NCBI RefSeq assembly: GCF_047663525.1
Contig: NC_092617.1
Location: 6,181,501-6,245,500, forward strand
Reading direction: 5' to 3'
DNA length: 64,000 bases
DNA from: Anas platyrhynchos
Taxonomy: Eukaryota > Chordata > Aves > Anseriformes > Anatidae
Shown here: in pieces, positions 29,986 through 41,300 of the stretch
Layout of the letters: each line of letters opens with the position of its first letter
Position numbering within the stretch: position 1 is the first letter of the stretch
The notes under the pieces: model-generated
Database searches by the model: none
Seen by the model: the letters and a program-made list of their open reading frames with translations, nothing else
What the model was told of the DNA's origin: nothing
Program-made: the position numbers and the translations under genes

Positions 29986-31480
29986 CTGCGGGCACCAGTA
30001 CGGACCAGTAAGGACCAGTAGAGACCCCCAGAAACCAGTAGAGACCAGTAGGAACCTCCCAGAATGGCCCATTAAGGCCTAGAAACCATTCCCAGTATAA
30101 CCAGTAAGACCATTATGGACCATCAGAGTCTACCAGAAACCAGCACGGACCAGTAAGGACCAGTAGGAACCAGTAAGGACCCCCAGGGACCAGTAAGGAC
30201 CACCACGCACCAGTAAGAGCTCCCAGTACGGCCCCCGCAGGCCTTCAAACCCTTCCCAGTATGGCCCAGTATCCCCAGTTCACCCCTGTTCCGCCCAGTA
30301 ACCCCCTCGTTACCATCCAGCACAGCCCAGTAACCCCCAGTATGGCCCAGTAACCCCCCCAGTGCTCCCAGTACAGCCCAGTTCCCCCCAGTATAGCCCA
30401 GTAACCCCCCTCAGTGCTCCCAGTTCCCCCCAGTATGTCCCAGTAACCCTTCCAGTACAGCCCAGTTCCCCCAAATAACCCTCCCAGTATAGCCCATTTC
30501 CCCCCAGTATGCCCCAGTAACCCCCCCAACCCCCTCCCAGTCTATCCCAGTCCCCCCAGTAGGGCCCGGCAGCCCCTCCCAGTGCTCCCAGTCCCTCCCA
30601 GTGCCGCGGGGACACTGGTCTGGGCCTGCCCGAGCCGCTCCCCCCCCGCCTCCTCCCCCGCCGCGGCCCGACCAGTTCCCCCAGTCTGCCCGCCGCCCCC
30701 TCCCAGTGCTCCCAGTGCCCCCCAGTGCTCCAGTGCCCACCAGTGCTCCCAGTAGCCCCCTGCTCAGGCTGCCAGTGCTCCCAGTTGCCCCAGTGCTTCC
30801 AGTCAGCCCCTCCCAGTAACCCCAGGGGCTCCAGTAACCGCCCCAGTGCTCCCAGTATCCCTCTCTGTGTTCCCAGTATCCCCAGTATGACTCTCAGAGC
30901 CCTCCCAGTAACCCCTCCCAGTGCTCCCAGTAACCCCCTCATCTCCCAGTAACCCCCCCATCTCCCAGTAACATCCCCCCACATCTCCCAGTGCCTCTTT
31001 GCCCCCTCCCAGTGCTCCCAGTTCACCCAGCAGACTCTCCCAGTGCTCCCAGTAAGCCCCTCTGGGTCCTCCCAGTCACTCTCCTGACCCCTCCCAGTGC
31101 TCCCAGTTTGCCCAATAACTCTCTCCCACTGCTCCCAGTAACCACCAGTCCTCCCAGTATCCCCCCTGGGTCCTCCTGACAGCTCTGCTACTCCCTCCCA
31201 GTGCTCCCAGTTTACCCAGTAACCCCCTCCCAGTGCTCCCAGTAAGCCTAACTTCTCCCAGTTTGCCCAGTAACCCCTCCCAGTAAGCCTAACTGCTCCC
31301 AGTTTGCCCAATAAACCTCTCCCAGTGCTCCCAGTTTGCCCAGTTTGCCCAGTAACCCCCTCCCAGTGCTCCCAGTTTGCCCAGTAACCCCTTCCCAGTG
31401 CTCCCAGTTTGCCCGGTGCCCCCCTCCCGCTGCCCCAGTACCTCCCAGCAGCTCCCAGTGCTCCCAGTGCCCCTCTCCCA
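29986..31480. repeat. CCCAGT minisatellite upstream of TGM1
   Basis: About 1.5 kb of CTCCCAGTTTGCCCAGTAAC, CTCCCAGTGCTCCCAGTAAC and GGACCAGTAAGGACCAGTAG units. The TGM1 5' noncoding exon and promoter must lie in or right of this block; I could not place them. Confidence 0.88.
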
Positions 31481-31569
31481 CTGGTGCCGGTGGCTCTAAG
31501 CAAAAGGGGCGGGGCCTCGGGGAGGAAGGGGCGTGGCCACCGCAGGCCCCGCCCCCCGATTGCCCCACA

Positions 31570-32420
31570 CAGTCACTATGTGGCAAGAGGGGCGCCTATG
31601 GGGTGGGACTGTGGCTCACTATTTGGCGGAGCACTATCTGGCAGGGTGGGATGCTATGGGGTAGGGCAATGGCCCCCTATTTGGCAGGGGTCTCTATGGG
31701 AAAACCAATGGCTCCTTATTTGGCAGGGGGATGCTATGGGGTAGGGCAATAGATCCCTATTTGGCAGGGGTCACTATGGGAAGGGCAATGGTTCACTATG
31801 TGGCAGGGGAGCGCTATGGGTCAAGGCAAGAGCTCCCTATTTGGCAAGGGTCACTATGGGAAAACCAATGGCCCCGTATTTGGCAGGGAGACACTAATGG
31901 GGTAAGGCCATGGCTCCCTTTTTGGCAGGGGTCCTTATGGGGAATCCAATGGCTCTGTATTTGGCAGAGCACTCGCTATTGAGTAGGTCAATAGGTCCGT
32001 ATTTGGCAGGGGTCCCTATGGGGTGGGGCAATGGCTCCTTATTTGGCAGGGCTCACCTTTTTGACCTGGCTCACTATTTGGCAAGGGAGGCACTACGGGA
32101 TGAGCCCACGGCTCTCTATTTACCATGAGCTCACTATCTGGCAGGGACGCAGAATGGTGCAACCCCATGCCTCCCTTTGTGGCAGGCGGCTCACTATGTG
32201 GCAGGGCGACCACAGGGCACGTCCACAGGCTCCGGATTTCGCAAGGGGCGGGGCGGCTCCCTATTTGGCAGGGGTGGCTCACTATTTAGCCGCGGGGCGG
32301 CTGCCGGGCGGGGCTGGGCGGCTCACAATTCGGCAGGGCGGGAGCACTATTTGGCAAGGGAAGGGCTGCAGGGCACAGGCAGGTCGGCTCCCTTTTTGGC
32401 AGGCCCGGGCGAGGCTCACT
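31570..32420. repeat. 40-bp minisatellite CTATTTGGCAGGGGTC
   Basis: About 20 units, period 38-42 bp, each with CACTATTTGGCAGGGG, TATGGG and GCAATGGCTCC segments. Lies between TGM1 and RABGGTA. Two stray copies of ACTATTTGGCAG/ACAATCTGGCAG are at 18910-18955. Confidence 0.9.
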
Positions 32421-32587
32421 ATTTGGCGGCTGAACAGGTCCGGCGGCCGCGTGGGGCCCCCACCCTCCCCGAGGTGGCGCAACCGTGGCTGGCGGTGAAG
32501 CAACTGGGAGGAACTGGGCGGAACTGGGCGGGACTGGGAAGAGCTGGCGCCTGGGTGGGGCCACCAGCCCCGCCCCCGTGACATCAC

Positions 32588-32593
32588 TTTATT
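32588..32593 (-). terminator. RABGGTA: RABGGTA poly(A) signal
   Basis: AATAAA on the - strand, about 80 bp after the RABGGTA stop. Confidence 0.82.
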
Positions 32594-32674
32594 GGGGCGC
32601 CTGCCCCTTTAAGAGCCCGAGGGAGGCGGAGCCAGGTCCAGAGGGGAGGGGGCGGAGCAAGCGGAGCCGGCCAA

Positions 32675-35600
32675 TCAGGCGAGGGCGACGGCCACGTGGG
32701 GGAGGAGCTTGTCCAGCTGGGCGGCGGCCTCGGGGGCGGCGGCCAACGGCGTCCCGACCAATCGCAGGCGAGCCAGGCGGGGGCAGGCGGCCAATGGGGC
32801 CAGGTCGGAGGCGTGGCTTATGGCTGAGGGGGCGGAGTTAAGGAGGGTGTGGCACCGATAGGCCCCGCCCACTGCAGCAAGCCCCGCCCACCAGTTCCCA
32901 TTCATAAACAGCATCCATCCCACCAGGCCACGCCCACATTTCCTATAGCCCCTCCCCCTTCTGCTAAGCCCCTCCCACCGCTCCCAGCCCCGCCCCCCAC
33001 ACTCTAAGCCCCGCCCCCAGGGTACGGTTGCCGTCCAATCGCAGCTCCTCCAGGCGGGGGAGGGGTGGGAGGCCCCGCAGGCTCCGCACGCGGTTCCGGG
33101 ACACGTCCAGCACCTGGATCAGGGGGCGGAGCCAAACCAAAAAAAAGTCATGTGACCACCACCACGTGACCCCTCCCACCCCCCAAAATTTAGTCACGTG
33201 ACCTGCAGGCGCCGCAGCCCCCCCAGCCCCGGGGGCAGCGCCCCCAGCTCGTTCCCGGCCAGCTCCAGGCGGGTGGTGAGGGCGGCGTGCTCCAGCAGAG
33301 GAAGTGACGTCAAAGCCTGTGGGGGGCGTGGCCATAACCATAGGGGGCGTGGCCAACCACTAGGGGGCGTGGTCACCCCCTGGGGGGCGTGGCCTCACCA
33401 CCCAGGCGGTCATTAACGGTGAGGTCACTTCAGGGCGTGGTGCGGAGGGGGCGGGGCTTCCATAAGCCCCGCCCCCACCAAGGCCACGCCCCCTTTACCT
33501 TGTCCTGGAGGCGGAGCTCCCCAAGCCCCGCCCCCTCCCGCAGCAGCTCCAGCGCCACCTCCGCCCGCGAGGCCAGGTCGGCCACGAAGCCGCGGCGCAG
33601 CGGGTCCGCCTCCTGCTCCCAGAAAAAGGGGCGGGGCCTCGTGAGGCCACTCCCCTTTTTTGGGAAGCCCCTCCCCCTTTTTGGGAAGCCCCGCCCCCTC
33701 TCACCTGCAGGCAGCGCAGGCAGCGCCGCAGCTCCTCACCGTGCTCCCGCGGCCCCAGGGCGCCCAGCAGCAGGGAAAGGGTTAACAGGCAGCCTGGGGG
33801 CGTGGCCAAAGGAAAAAAGGGGCGTGGTCACCCAGATGGGCGTGGTCACAAAGGGGAGGGGCTTAAAAAGGGGGCGGGGCTTACCCCGGCTGCGCGGCTC
33901 CAGCTCCAGCAGCTCCCGGCAGGCCTGGGCCAGCTCCGACAGCACCGCGGGGTCGGACACGCCCACTTCCGGCCTGGGGGCGGGGCCACGGGTCAGGGGG
34001 CGTGGCCTAAGACCAAGGGGGCGTGGCCTAGCCGCAGGGGGAGGGGCCTAACCCCAAGGGAATGGGGGTAAAGGGGTGTGGCTTATGGCAAGGGGGCGTG
34101 GTTTATTGGAAGGGGCGTGGCTTAACAGAGTGGAAGGGGTGTGGCTTAACAGAGTGGGTGGGGCTTGATGAAAGTGGGCGGGGCTTGATGAAAGTGGGCG
34201 GGGCTTGATGAAAGCGGGCGGGGCTTGATGAAAGCGGGCGGGGCTTACCAGATCAGCTCCCGGGCCTCGATTGGCTCCTGCCACCATGCCTCAGTTTCCC
34301 CTGTGGGGTGGGGAGGGGTCAGAAGGGGGCGGAGCCATGCAAATACACCGGGGGTGGGGCTATAAAAAGGGGGCGTGGCCTCCTACCTGGGCGGAGCGTC
34401 ACAAAGTGGGCGGGGCCTCGTTGCCAGGCGACGCGGAGGCGGGCAGGGGGCGTGGCCAGGCCAGGGGGCAGGGGGCAGAGCTGGGGGGGAGGCGTCAAAA
34501 GGAGGTGGAGCCTCTGGGCTTTGACCCCGCCCCCTTTTCATTAACCCCGCCCACTTTCCCCGTCGGCCCCGCCCCCCGGTGACGTCACACTTACCCAGAA
34601 GCAGCTGGGGCGGGGGCGGCCGTCGGCGGGGCGCCAGGGCCCGGGGAGGGGGCGGTCCTCAAGGGAGGCCTCCAGGGAGCCGGGGGACACCTGGGGGGTG
34701 GGGCTTATCAGAAGGGGGCGGGGCTTACCGAGGGGGCGGGGCTTAACGGAAGGGGGCGGGGCTTAACGGAAGAGACTTTGCATTGCTCTCATTGTAGAAT
34801 GGGAAGGGGGCGGGGCTTAAGCCCTAATGGGCGTGGCTTAATAAAAAGGGGGTGTGGCTTGATCAGGGGGGCGTGGCTTAGGGGAAAGGGGGCGTGGCCT
34901 CACCAGAACAGGGCGGGAGAAGGCAGCAGCCAGCGTCCCGTCCTCCAGGTCCGCGTGGAGGCTCAGGAGGCGGGGCGGGGGCGTGGCTAAACAAATGAGG
35001 GGGCGGGGTCAGTGTGGGCGTGTCCTGCCGCTGACCACGCCCCCTTTTTAACCCCGCCCCTACCGCGGGCCAGCAGGCAGCGCAGGTAGACCCAGGCGCT
35101 CTGGTCCTGCGGGTCGGTGAAGACGGCGTTCTGCACCAGCTCCAGCTCTGGGTTGGGTCAAAAACACACAATTTTAGGTCACAGACCCCAAATTCAGCGT
35201 TTTTCGCCCCAAAAGGGCCTCCACGCACCTTGCCGGAGGCGTTCCGGGGGCAGGGGCCCGTCGGCCAGCAGCCGGCCCCGGTGGTGCCAGGCCGAGAAGT
35301 TGGAGAAGTCGCGGGCCAGCAGCTGGGCCGTGAAGGCCAACTCGGCCTCCGCCGCCTCCCCGGCCTCCGCCCGGCGGTGCTCCCACGCGTGGACTGCGGG
35401 GGGAGCCCCCTCAGCGCTCCCAGTACGCACCAGTATGGACTGGTGTGAACTGGGAGGCGCTGGAGGGCTCCCAGTTGGGTGGTAGAGGGCGAAACGGCCT
35501 CCAAATACAGAGGTAGAGGCCCAAAACTCATCCCAGTAAGGATGTAGAAGCCCCAAAAGACCTCCCATTATAGACCAGTATGGTTTTAGAGACCTAAAGG

Positions 35601-38092
35601 TTCTCCCAGTATATCCCAGTACATCACAGTATGGTTTTAAAGACCCTAAAGGGCCTCCCAGTATGGGTGTAGAGGCCCAAAGAGCCTCCCAGTACAGCCC
35701 AAGACTCCCAAAATGGCCTCCCAGTTCATCCCAGTACAGCCCAGAGACCCAAAAGTCCTCCCAGTATGTCCCAGTACGTCCCAGTATGGCTTTAGAAGCC
35801 CCAAACATCCTCCCATTATATCCCAGTAGGGCTTTAGAGGCCTAAAACCCCTCCCAGTAGGGTTAGGGACACCCCAAATACCTCCCCAGTATCACCCAGT
35901 ATGGCCTTAGAGCCCCAAATCTCCTCCCAGTACGCCCCAGTATCACCCAGTATGGTTTCAGAAGCCTCAAACTCCTCCCAGTATCACCCCAGACACCCAA
36001 AACATCCTCCCAGTACTTCCCAGTATGGCTTTCGAGGCCTAAAACTCCTCCCAGTAGGGTTTGGGACACCCAAAATAGCCTCCCAGTACACCCCAGTATC
36101 ACCCAGTATGGTTTTAGAGAGCTAAAACCCCTCCCAGTATCACCCGAAAGCCCTCACAGTATAAACCAGTTGGTTTCAGAGGCCCAAAGCCTCTCCCAGT
36201 ATTACCAGTAAGCCCTCCCAGTATAAACCAGCAAAGTATTTTGAACCCAAAACTCCTCCCAGTGCATCCCAGTGTGGCTTCAGAAACTCCCAGTATGGCT
36301 CGGGACCCCCAACCCGCCCTCCCAGTGTCTCCCAGTACCACCCACTCCCCCTCCCAGTCCAAACCAGTATAAACCAGTAACCCCCTACCGCCAAAATCCC
36401 CTCTCAAACCCCCTTTTTTCGCCCCAAACCCCCCTCAAACCCCCCTGGATCCCCTCCTAGCGGCCCCCCAGCGCCCTCCCAGTGCCTCCCAGTCTCACAG
36501 TTGCGGGGGTCGGCCTCCAGCAGGCGGGCGCAGAAGGCACGCTGGGCGGCGGGGTCGGGGGGCGCGTGCCGTAGCACCCAGCGCCGGTGGTGCCAGGCCC
36601 CGTAGGATTTGGGGTTCACCCCCAGGCACCCCCCAACAAAGGCCAGCTCCCCCGGCACCCTGCGCACCAGTACGGACCAGTATAAACCAGTAGGAACCAG
36701 TACAAAACGCTACAAACCGCTAAAAACCAGTATAAACCCCTATATGGCAATATAGCCCCGCACACACCCTTAAAGGATCCCCGGTGACCCCCAGTTTCCC
36801 CCCAGTATAGCCCAGTATGACCTAGTTTCCTCCCAGTACATCCCAGTTCCTTCCTAGTACACCCCAATCCCCCCATATCACCCCCAACTCCCTTCCCAGT
36901 GCCTCCCAGTATATCCCAGTGCCCCCCAATTGCCCCCATACCGCCTCCCAGTTGCTCCCAGTGCCCCCGTATCCCCTCCCAGTATATCCCAGTATGTCCC
37001 AGTACACCCCAGTGTCCCCCAAATCCCCCCCATCCCCCCTCCCAGTATCCCCCAGTCCCCCTCCCAGTCCCCCCATCCCCCCCTTTCTCCCCCACCCCCT
37101 CCCAGTCCCTCCCAGTTCCTCCCAGTTCCCCCCAGTCCCCCCCAACCCCCTCCTCCCCCTCCCTCCCCGCTCCCCCCTCCCTCCCCTGAAGCCCCGCCCA
37201 CCCCCCGAGGCCCCGCCCCCCGGCCCCGCCGCCCACCAATCGCCGCCCAGCAGCTCCAGCGCGCGCCGCCGCAGGTTCCAGCACGTGCCCACGTCGGGAT
37301 TGGCCGCCAGCACCGCCCCCGTCAGCTCCACCACTTCCGCGTCCAGCTCGCCCCGCCCCCTCTGCGCCATAGGCCGGCGCGGCTCAGTGGGCGGGGCCAC
37401 GCGCCGAGCCGGGGCGTCATTGGTGGAGGGGGCGGGGTTACCTTGTCAATCAGCGTCGCCATGGCGACGCGGTAGCGCCGCAGCTTCTCCTCGCGCTGCT
37501 TGCGGCGCGCGGCGTCCGGGGGGCGGAGCTTGAGGCGGCCGTGCTGCGGGGCATGCTGGGATTGGGGAGGGGCGGGGGGAGCGGGGAGGGGGCTGGGGGG
37601 GACTGGGAGGGGCTGGGGGGGACTGGGGGATACTGGGAGCTACTGGGGAGGGATCAGAGGGGACTGGGAGGGGACTGGGATGTACTGGGGGGTTACTGGG
37701 AGGCACTGGGACAGACTGGGAGGGATTGGGAGGGGGCTGGGGGATACTCGGAGGGACTGGGAAGCAACTGGGAGGCACTGGGATAGACTGGGATGGACTG
37801 GGAGGCACTGGGATATACTGGGAGGGGCCTGGGATGGACTGGGAGGTACTGGGAGGGATAAGAAAATGACTGGGAGGATACTGGGATGTACTGGGAGGGC
37901 ACTGGGATGAACTGGGGCGTACTGGACGGTTACTGGGAGCTGCCTGGGAGGGACCGGAAGGCACTGGGAGCTACTGGGAGGAACTGGGAGGCTACTGGGG
38001 AGGGCCAGGGGGTGACTGGGGGGCTACTGGGAGGAACTGGGCCGTACTGGGAGGCACTGGGGCCGCGGGGCATTGTGGGCCGGACTCACCAT
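32675..38092 (-). CDS. RABGGTA: Rab geranylgeranyltransferase alpha subunit
   Basis: RABGGTA with RABGGTB and REP adds geranylgeranyl groups to Rab C-terminal cysteines. Sixteen coding exons: 38090-38092 (ATG alone), 37442-37543, 37237-37361, 36499-36659, 35229-35393, 35064-35147, 34904-34986, 34595-34690, 34387-34480, 34249-34300, 33885-33973, 33705-33793, 33499-33612, 33203-33316, 33026-33113, 32675-32823; 1608 nt = 535 aa (human 567). Alpha-type prenyltransferase repeats are clear: NPDVGTCWNLRR, NPKSYGAWHHRRWVL, RDFSNFSAWHHRG, TDPQDQSAWVYLR. Then come the diverged Ig-like domain (exons 34987 to 34249) and C-terminal leucine-rich repeats (LTTRLELAGNELGALPPGL, RLEELRLDGNR). The start is a Met-only exon followed by HGRLKLR, matching human HGRVKVR. 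It is head to head with NOP9; human DHRS1 is missing between them. Confidence 0.94.
34080..34248. repeat. GGGCGGGGCTTGATGAAAG 21-bp tandem (RABGGTA intron)
   Basis: Four near-identical 21-bp copies at 34155-34240, preceded by looser AAGGGGGCGTGGCTTAA units. Each has a GC or CACC box. Confidence 0.85.
35394..36498. repeat. CCCAGTATGGTTTTAGAG minisatellite (RABGGTA intron)
   Basis: About 1 kb of 30-45 bp units: CTCCCAGTATATCCCAGTATGG plus TTTTAGAGGCCTAAAA. A longer, composite version of the CCCAGT family. Confidence 0.88.
36660..37236. repeat. CCCAGT / CCCCCATCC minisatellite (RABGGTA intron)
   Basis: GACCAGTATAAACCAGTA at the left, CCTCCCAGTATATCCCAGT in the middle, pure pyrimidine CCCCCTCC at the right. 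Confidence 0.85.
37544..38089. repeat. ACTGGGAGG minisatellite in RABGGTA intron 1
   Basis: Reverse-complement orientation of the CCCAGT family: GGGACTGGGAGGCACTGGGA, period 9-20 bp. Separates the Met-only exon from exon 2. Confidence 0.88.
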
Positions 38093-38356
38093 GGCGGCGG
38101 GGAGCAGCGAGAGGCACCGGGGCCGGGAGCGGCGGCGGCGGGCGCGGGGCACGCCGGGAAGGAGGCGGAACGGGGGGCGGGGCCTCCTGTGGGATAGGAA
38201 ACCTCCCCCAAGATGGCGGCCGCCGCGGTGCCACCAAGATGGCGGCGGCCAGCGGCGGCGGCCATTTTGTCCCTCCCTCTGTCAGCGGCGCGGGGTGGCC
38301 GCCGCCATTTTGTGGCGCCTCCTCCTCCTCCTGTGCGCTGAAGGCCGGCGGGCGCC
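38093..38356. promoter_or_regulatory. Bidirectional RABGGTA/NOP9 promoter
   Basis: 264 bp between divergent start codons. Contains CAAGATGGCGGCC at about 38210 and CAAGATGGCGGCGG at about 38236 (YY1), and two GCCATTTTGT copies in opposite orientation near 38265 and 38305. TATA-less, GC-rich. Confidence 0.8.
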
Positions 38357-41300
38357 ATGGGGGTGCGGCGGGGCCGGGGGGGCCCGGGGGGCCCGGGGCT
38401 GGAGGGCGACGTCGCCGCTTATTTCCGACGGGCTCTGGAGACGCTGCAGGAGGGGCTGAGCCCGGAGGAGCTCGGTAAAAGCGTCCGGGGGGCGCTGGGG
38501 GCTGCGGGAGGGTTCCTGAGGGGGGTTGCTGAGGGGAACTGGGGGCTTTGTGAGGGGAGGAAGGGGTTAAAATGGGGTTTTGGGGGGATTGAGGGTTATT
38601 TGAAGGGTTCATGAGGGGATTTAGGGGGTTAGAGAGGGTCTTAGGGGAGCTGAAGCGCTTTTCAAAGCTCCATGAGGGGATCTGGGGGCTCCGTGAGGTG
38701 ATTTGAGGGGGGAGGAGCGCTCTTCTGACAGGAATTTTGGGTTTTATGAGGGAATAAAGGGGTTAAAACGGACTTTTTGTGGGGTTGAGGGTTATTTGAG
38801 GGGTTTATGAAGGGATTTAGGGAGGTAGAGAGGGTTTTTGGGGCGTTGAAGCTGGTTTGAGAGCTCCGTGAGGGGATTTTGGTGCTCCGTGAGGTGATTT
38901 GAGGCGGGAGGAAGGCTCCTCTGACAGGAATTTGGGGTTTTATGAGGGAATAAAGGGGTTAAAATGGACTTTTTGGGGAGTTGAGGGTTATTTGAAGGGT
39001 TCATGAGGGGATTTAGGGGGTTAGAGAGGGTTTTGGGGACGCTGAAGCGCTTTTCAAAGCTCCATGAGGGGATTTTGGTGCTCCGTGAGGTGATTTGAGG
39101 GCGGAGGAGCACTCTTCATACAGGATTCTTGGGTTTTATGAGGGAATAAAAGGGTTAAAGTGGATTTTTTGGGGGGTTGAGACTTATTTGAGGGGTTTAT
39201 GAGGGGATTTAGGGAGTTAGAGAGGGTTTTGGGGGCGCTGAAGCTCCTTTCAGAGCTCCAGGAGGGGATTTGAGGGGGCAGGAGCGCTCCTCTGACAGGA
39301 GTTTTGGGGTTTTATGAGGGAATAAAGGGGTTAAAGTGGATTTTTTTGGGAGGTTGGGGGTTATTTGAGGGGTTTATGAGGAGATTTGGGGGTTGAAGAG
39401 GTTTTTCTGGGGGGTTGAGGCTCTTTTGGGGGCTCCATGAGGGGATTTGGGCTCCTTAAGCCTTCCCTGAGGAGATTTGGGGTCTCCACGAAGTATTTTG
39501 AGTAGAAACAAATCATTTTTTAAGCAGTTTTAGCATTTTTTGGAGGGATTTGGGACTTTTTAGGGACATTTGGGATTTGTATAGCAAAATAGGGGGGTCA
39601 TTGAGGCTTTTTTTGGGGTGGATTTATGTTTTCTGAGTGTATTTCGATCTCTTTGTGGGGGTATTTAAAGGACTGAGAGTTATTCAGAGCGATTTCGGGG
39701 GATTTAGAGATTTTTGCATCTTTAAAAACTCATTTATGGGGGAAAATAGGGAAATTTGGGATTTGTAGTGGGGTTTGGTGGTATTTTTAATAGGATTTTG
39801 CTTCTTTAGGTAGCCATTTAGGGAAAAATAGAGAAATTTGGGGTTGTTAATGGGATTTGAAGGCATTTTTATAGGATTTTGGTTTTTTTTAGGAGCTATT
39901 TGAGGGAAAAGCAGAGAAGTTTAGGATTCTTAATGGGGTTTGAGAGTGTTTTTTTTTAGGATTTTGTTCTCTTAGGGAGTCAGGGGGAAAATAGAGAAAT
40001 TAAGGGTTTTTAATGGGGATTGAAGGAATTCTTATAGGATCTTATTTATTTAGGAAGCCATTTGGGGGGAAAACAGATAAATTCGGGATTGTTAATGGGA
40101 TTTGAAGGCATTTTTATACGATTTCCTTCTTTCGGGAGCCATTTGGGGGCGACGAGGCCAACTTTCCCCCGCTAACTCTTTACAACCAAGCAGCTTAGGA
40201 TATTAACGCGATATTTTGTGATTCTTTTTGCTCTTTTCCAGATCTTTTTGCCCCAAACGTGCTGGAGGAGGCGGCGGCAGCGGGCGCGGGGGCGGCGCTG
40301 GACCCCAGCGGCTCGCGGCTGCTGGAGGCGCTGCTGCCCCGGGCGCCGGCGGCGGCGCTGAGCCGGGTGCTGAGCCCCTTGGTGGGGGGCTTGGGGGGGC
40401 CCGCGGGGCACCCCCTAGGGGCCCGGGTGCTGGAGGCGGCCCTGAGGCGCGTCCCCGAGGTTTTGGGGTCAGAACGAGAGGTTTTGGGGCAGCTGGAGGA
40501 GGCGGTGAGGCGGCAGGCGGAGGCGGTGCGGGGCGAGGCGCTGGCGTTCGCCCGGCACCCCAACGGCAGCTTCGTGCTCAGGGCGCTGCTGAGGGCCCTG
40601 GGGGGCTGCCCCGGGGGAGGTGAGAGGGGTTTTGGGGGCAATTTGGGGGATTTTGGGGGTTTGAGGGAGTTTGGGAGGGATTATTGTGGAATATCGGGGG
40701 GTGCTTGAGAGGTTTTAGGGGGTTATCGGGGGGCGTTTTGAGGGTACTGGGGGGTTTTGGGGGCGTTAAGGGGATTGTTGGGGGAGGTTAGGGGGTTTTG
40801 GGGGGGATTTGGGGTTTTTGGGGGTTTTGGGGGGTTTTCAGGGATTATCAGGGGGTGTTTTAGGGGGTATTGGGGGGGTTTAGGGGGGGTTTGCGGGGGT
40901 TATTGGGAGGCTTTTGGGGGTTTAGGGGATTGTTGGGGGAGGTTGGGGGGTCTTTAGAGGGTTTTGGGGGGGATTTGGGTTTTTTGGGGGGATTATAGGG
41001 GGAGTTTTGGGGATTATTGAGAGTGTTTTGGGGTGTTTTGGGGGATTTGGGGGTGTTTTGGGGGGATGTTGGGGTTATTTTGGGGCAACATTGGGGTATT
41101 TTGGGGGTTTCAGGGCATTACTGAGGCTGTTGGAATGCAATGAGGGGCAATTAGCATTAATTAAGGACAGAACAAATTGATGGGAAGGACAATTAATTAA
41201 TTAATTCCTGCTCCCCTTAATTAACGGGAGGGGCTAATTAGGGGCAAGGAGCCGCGCTCTCACTGCTCATTGCCCCCCCCCCAGACCCCCCTCACCACCC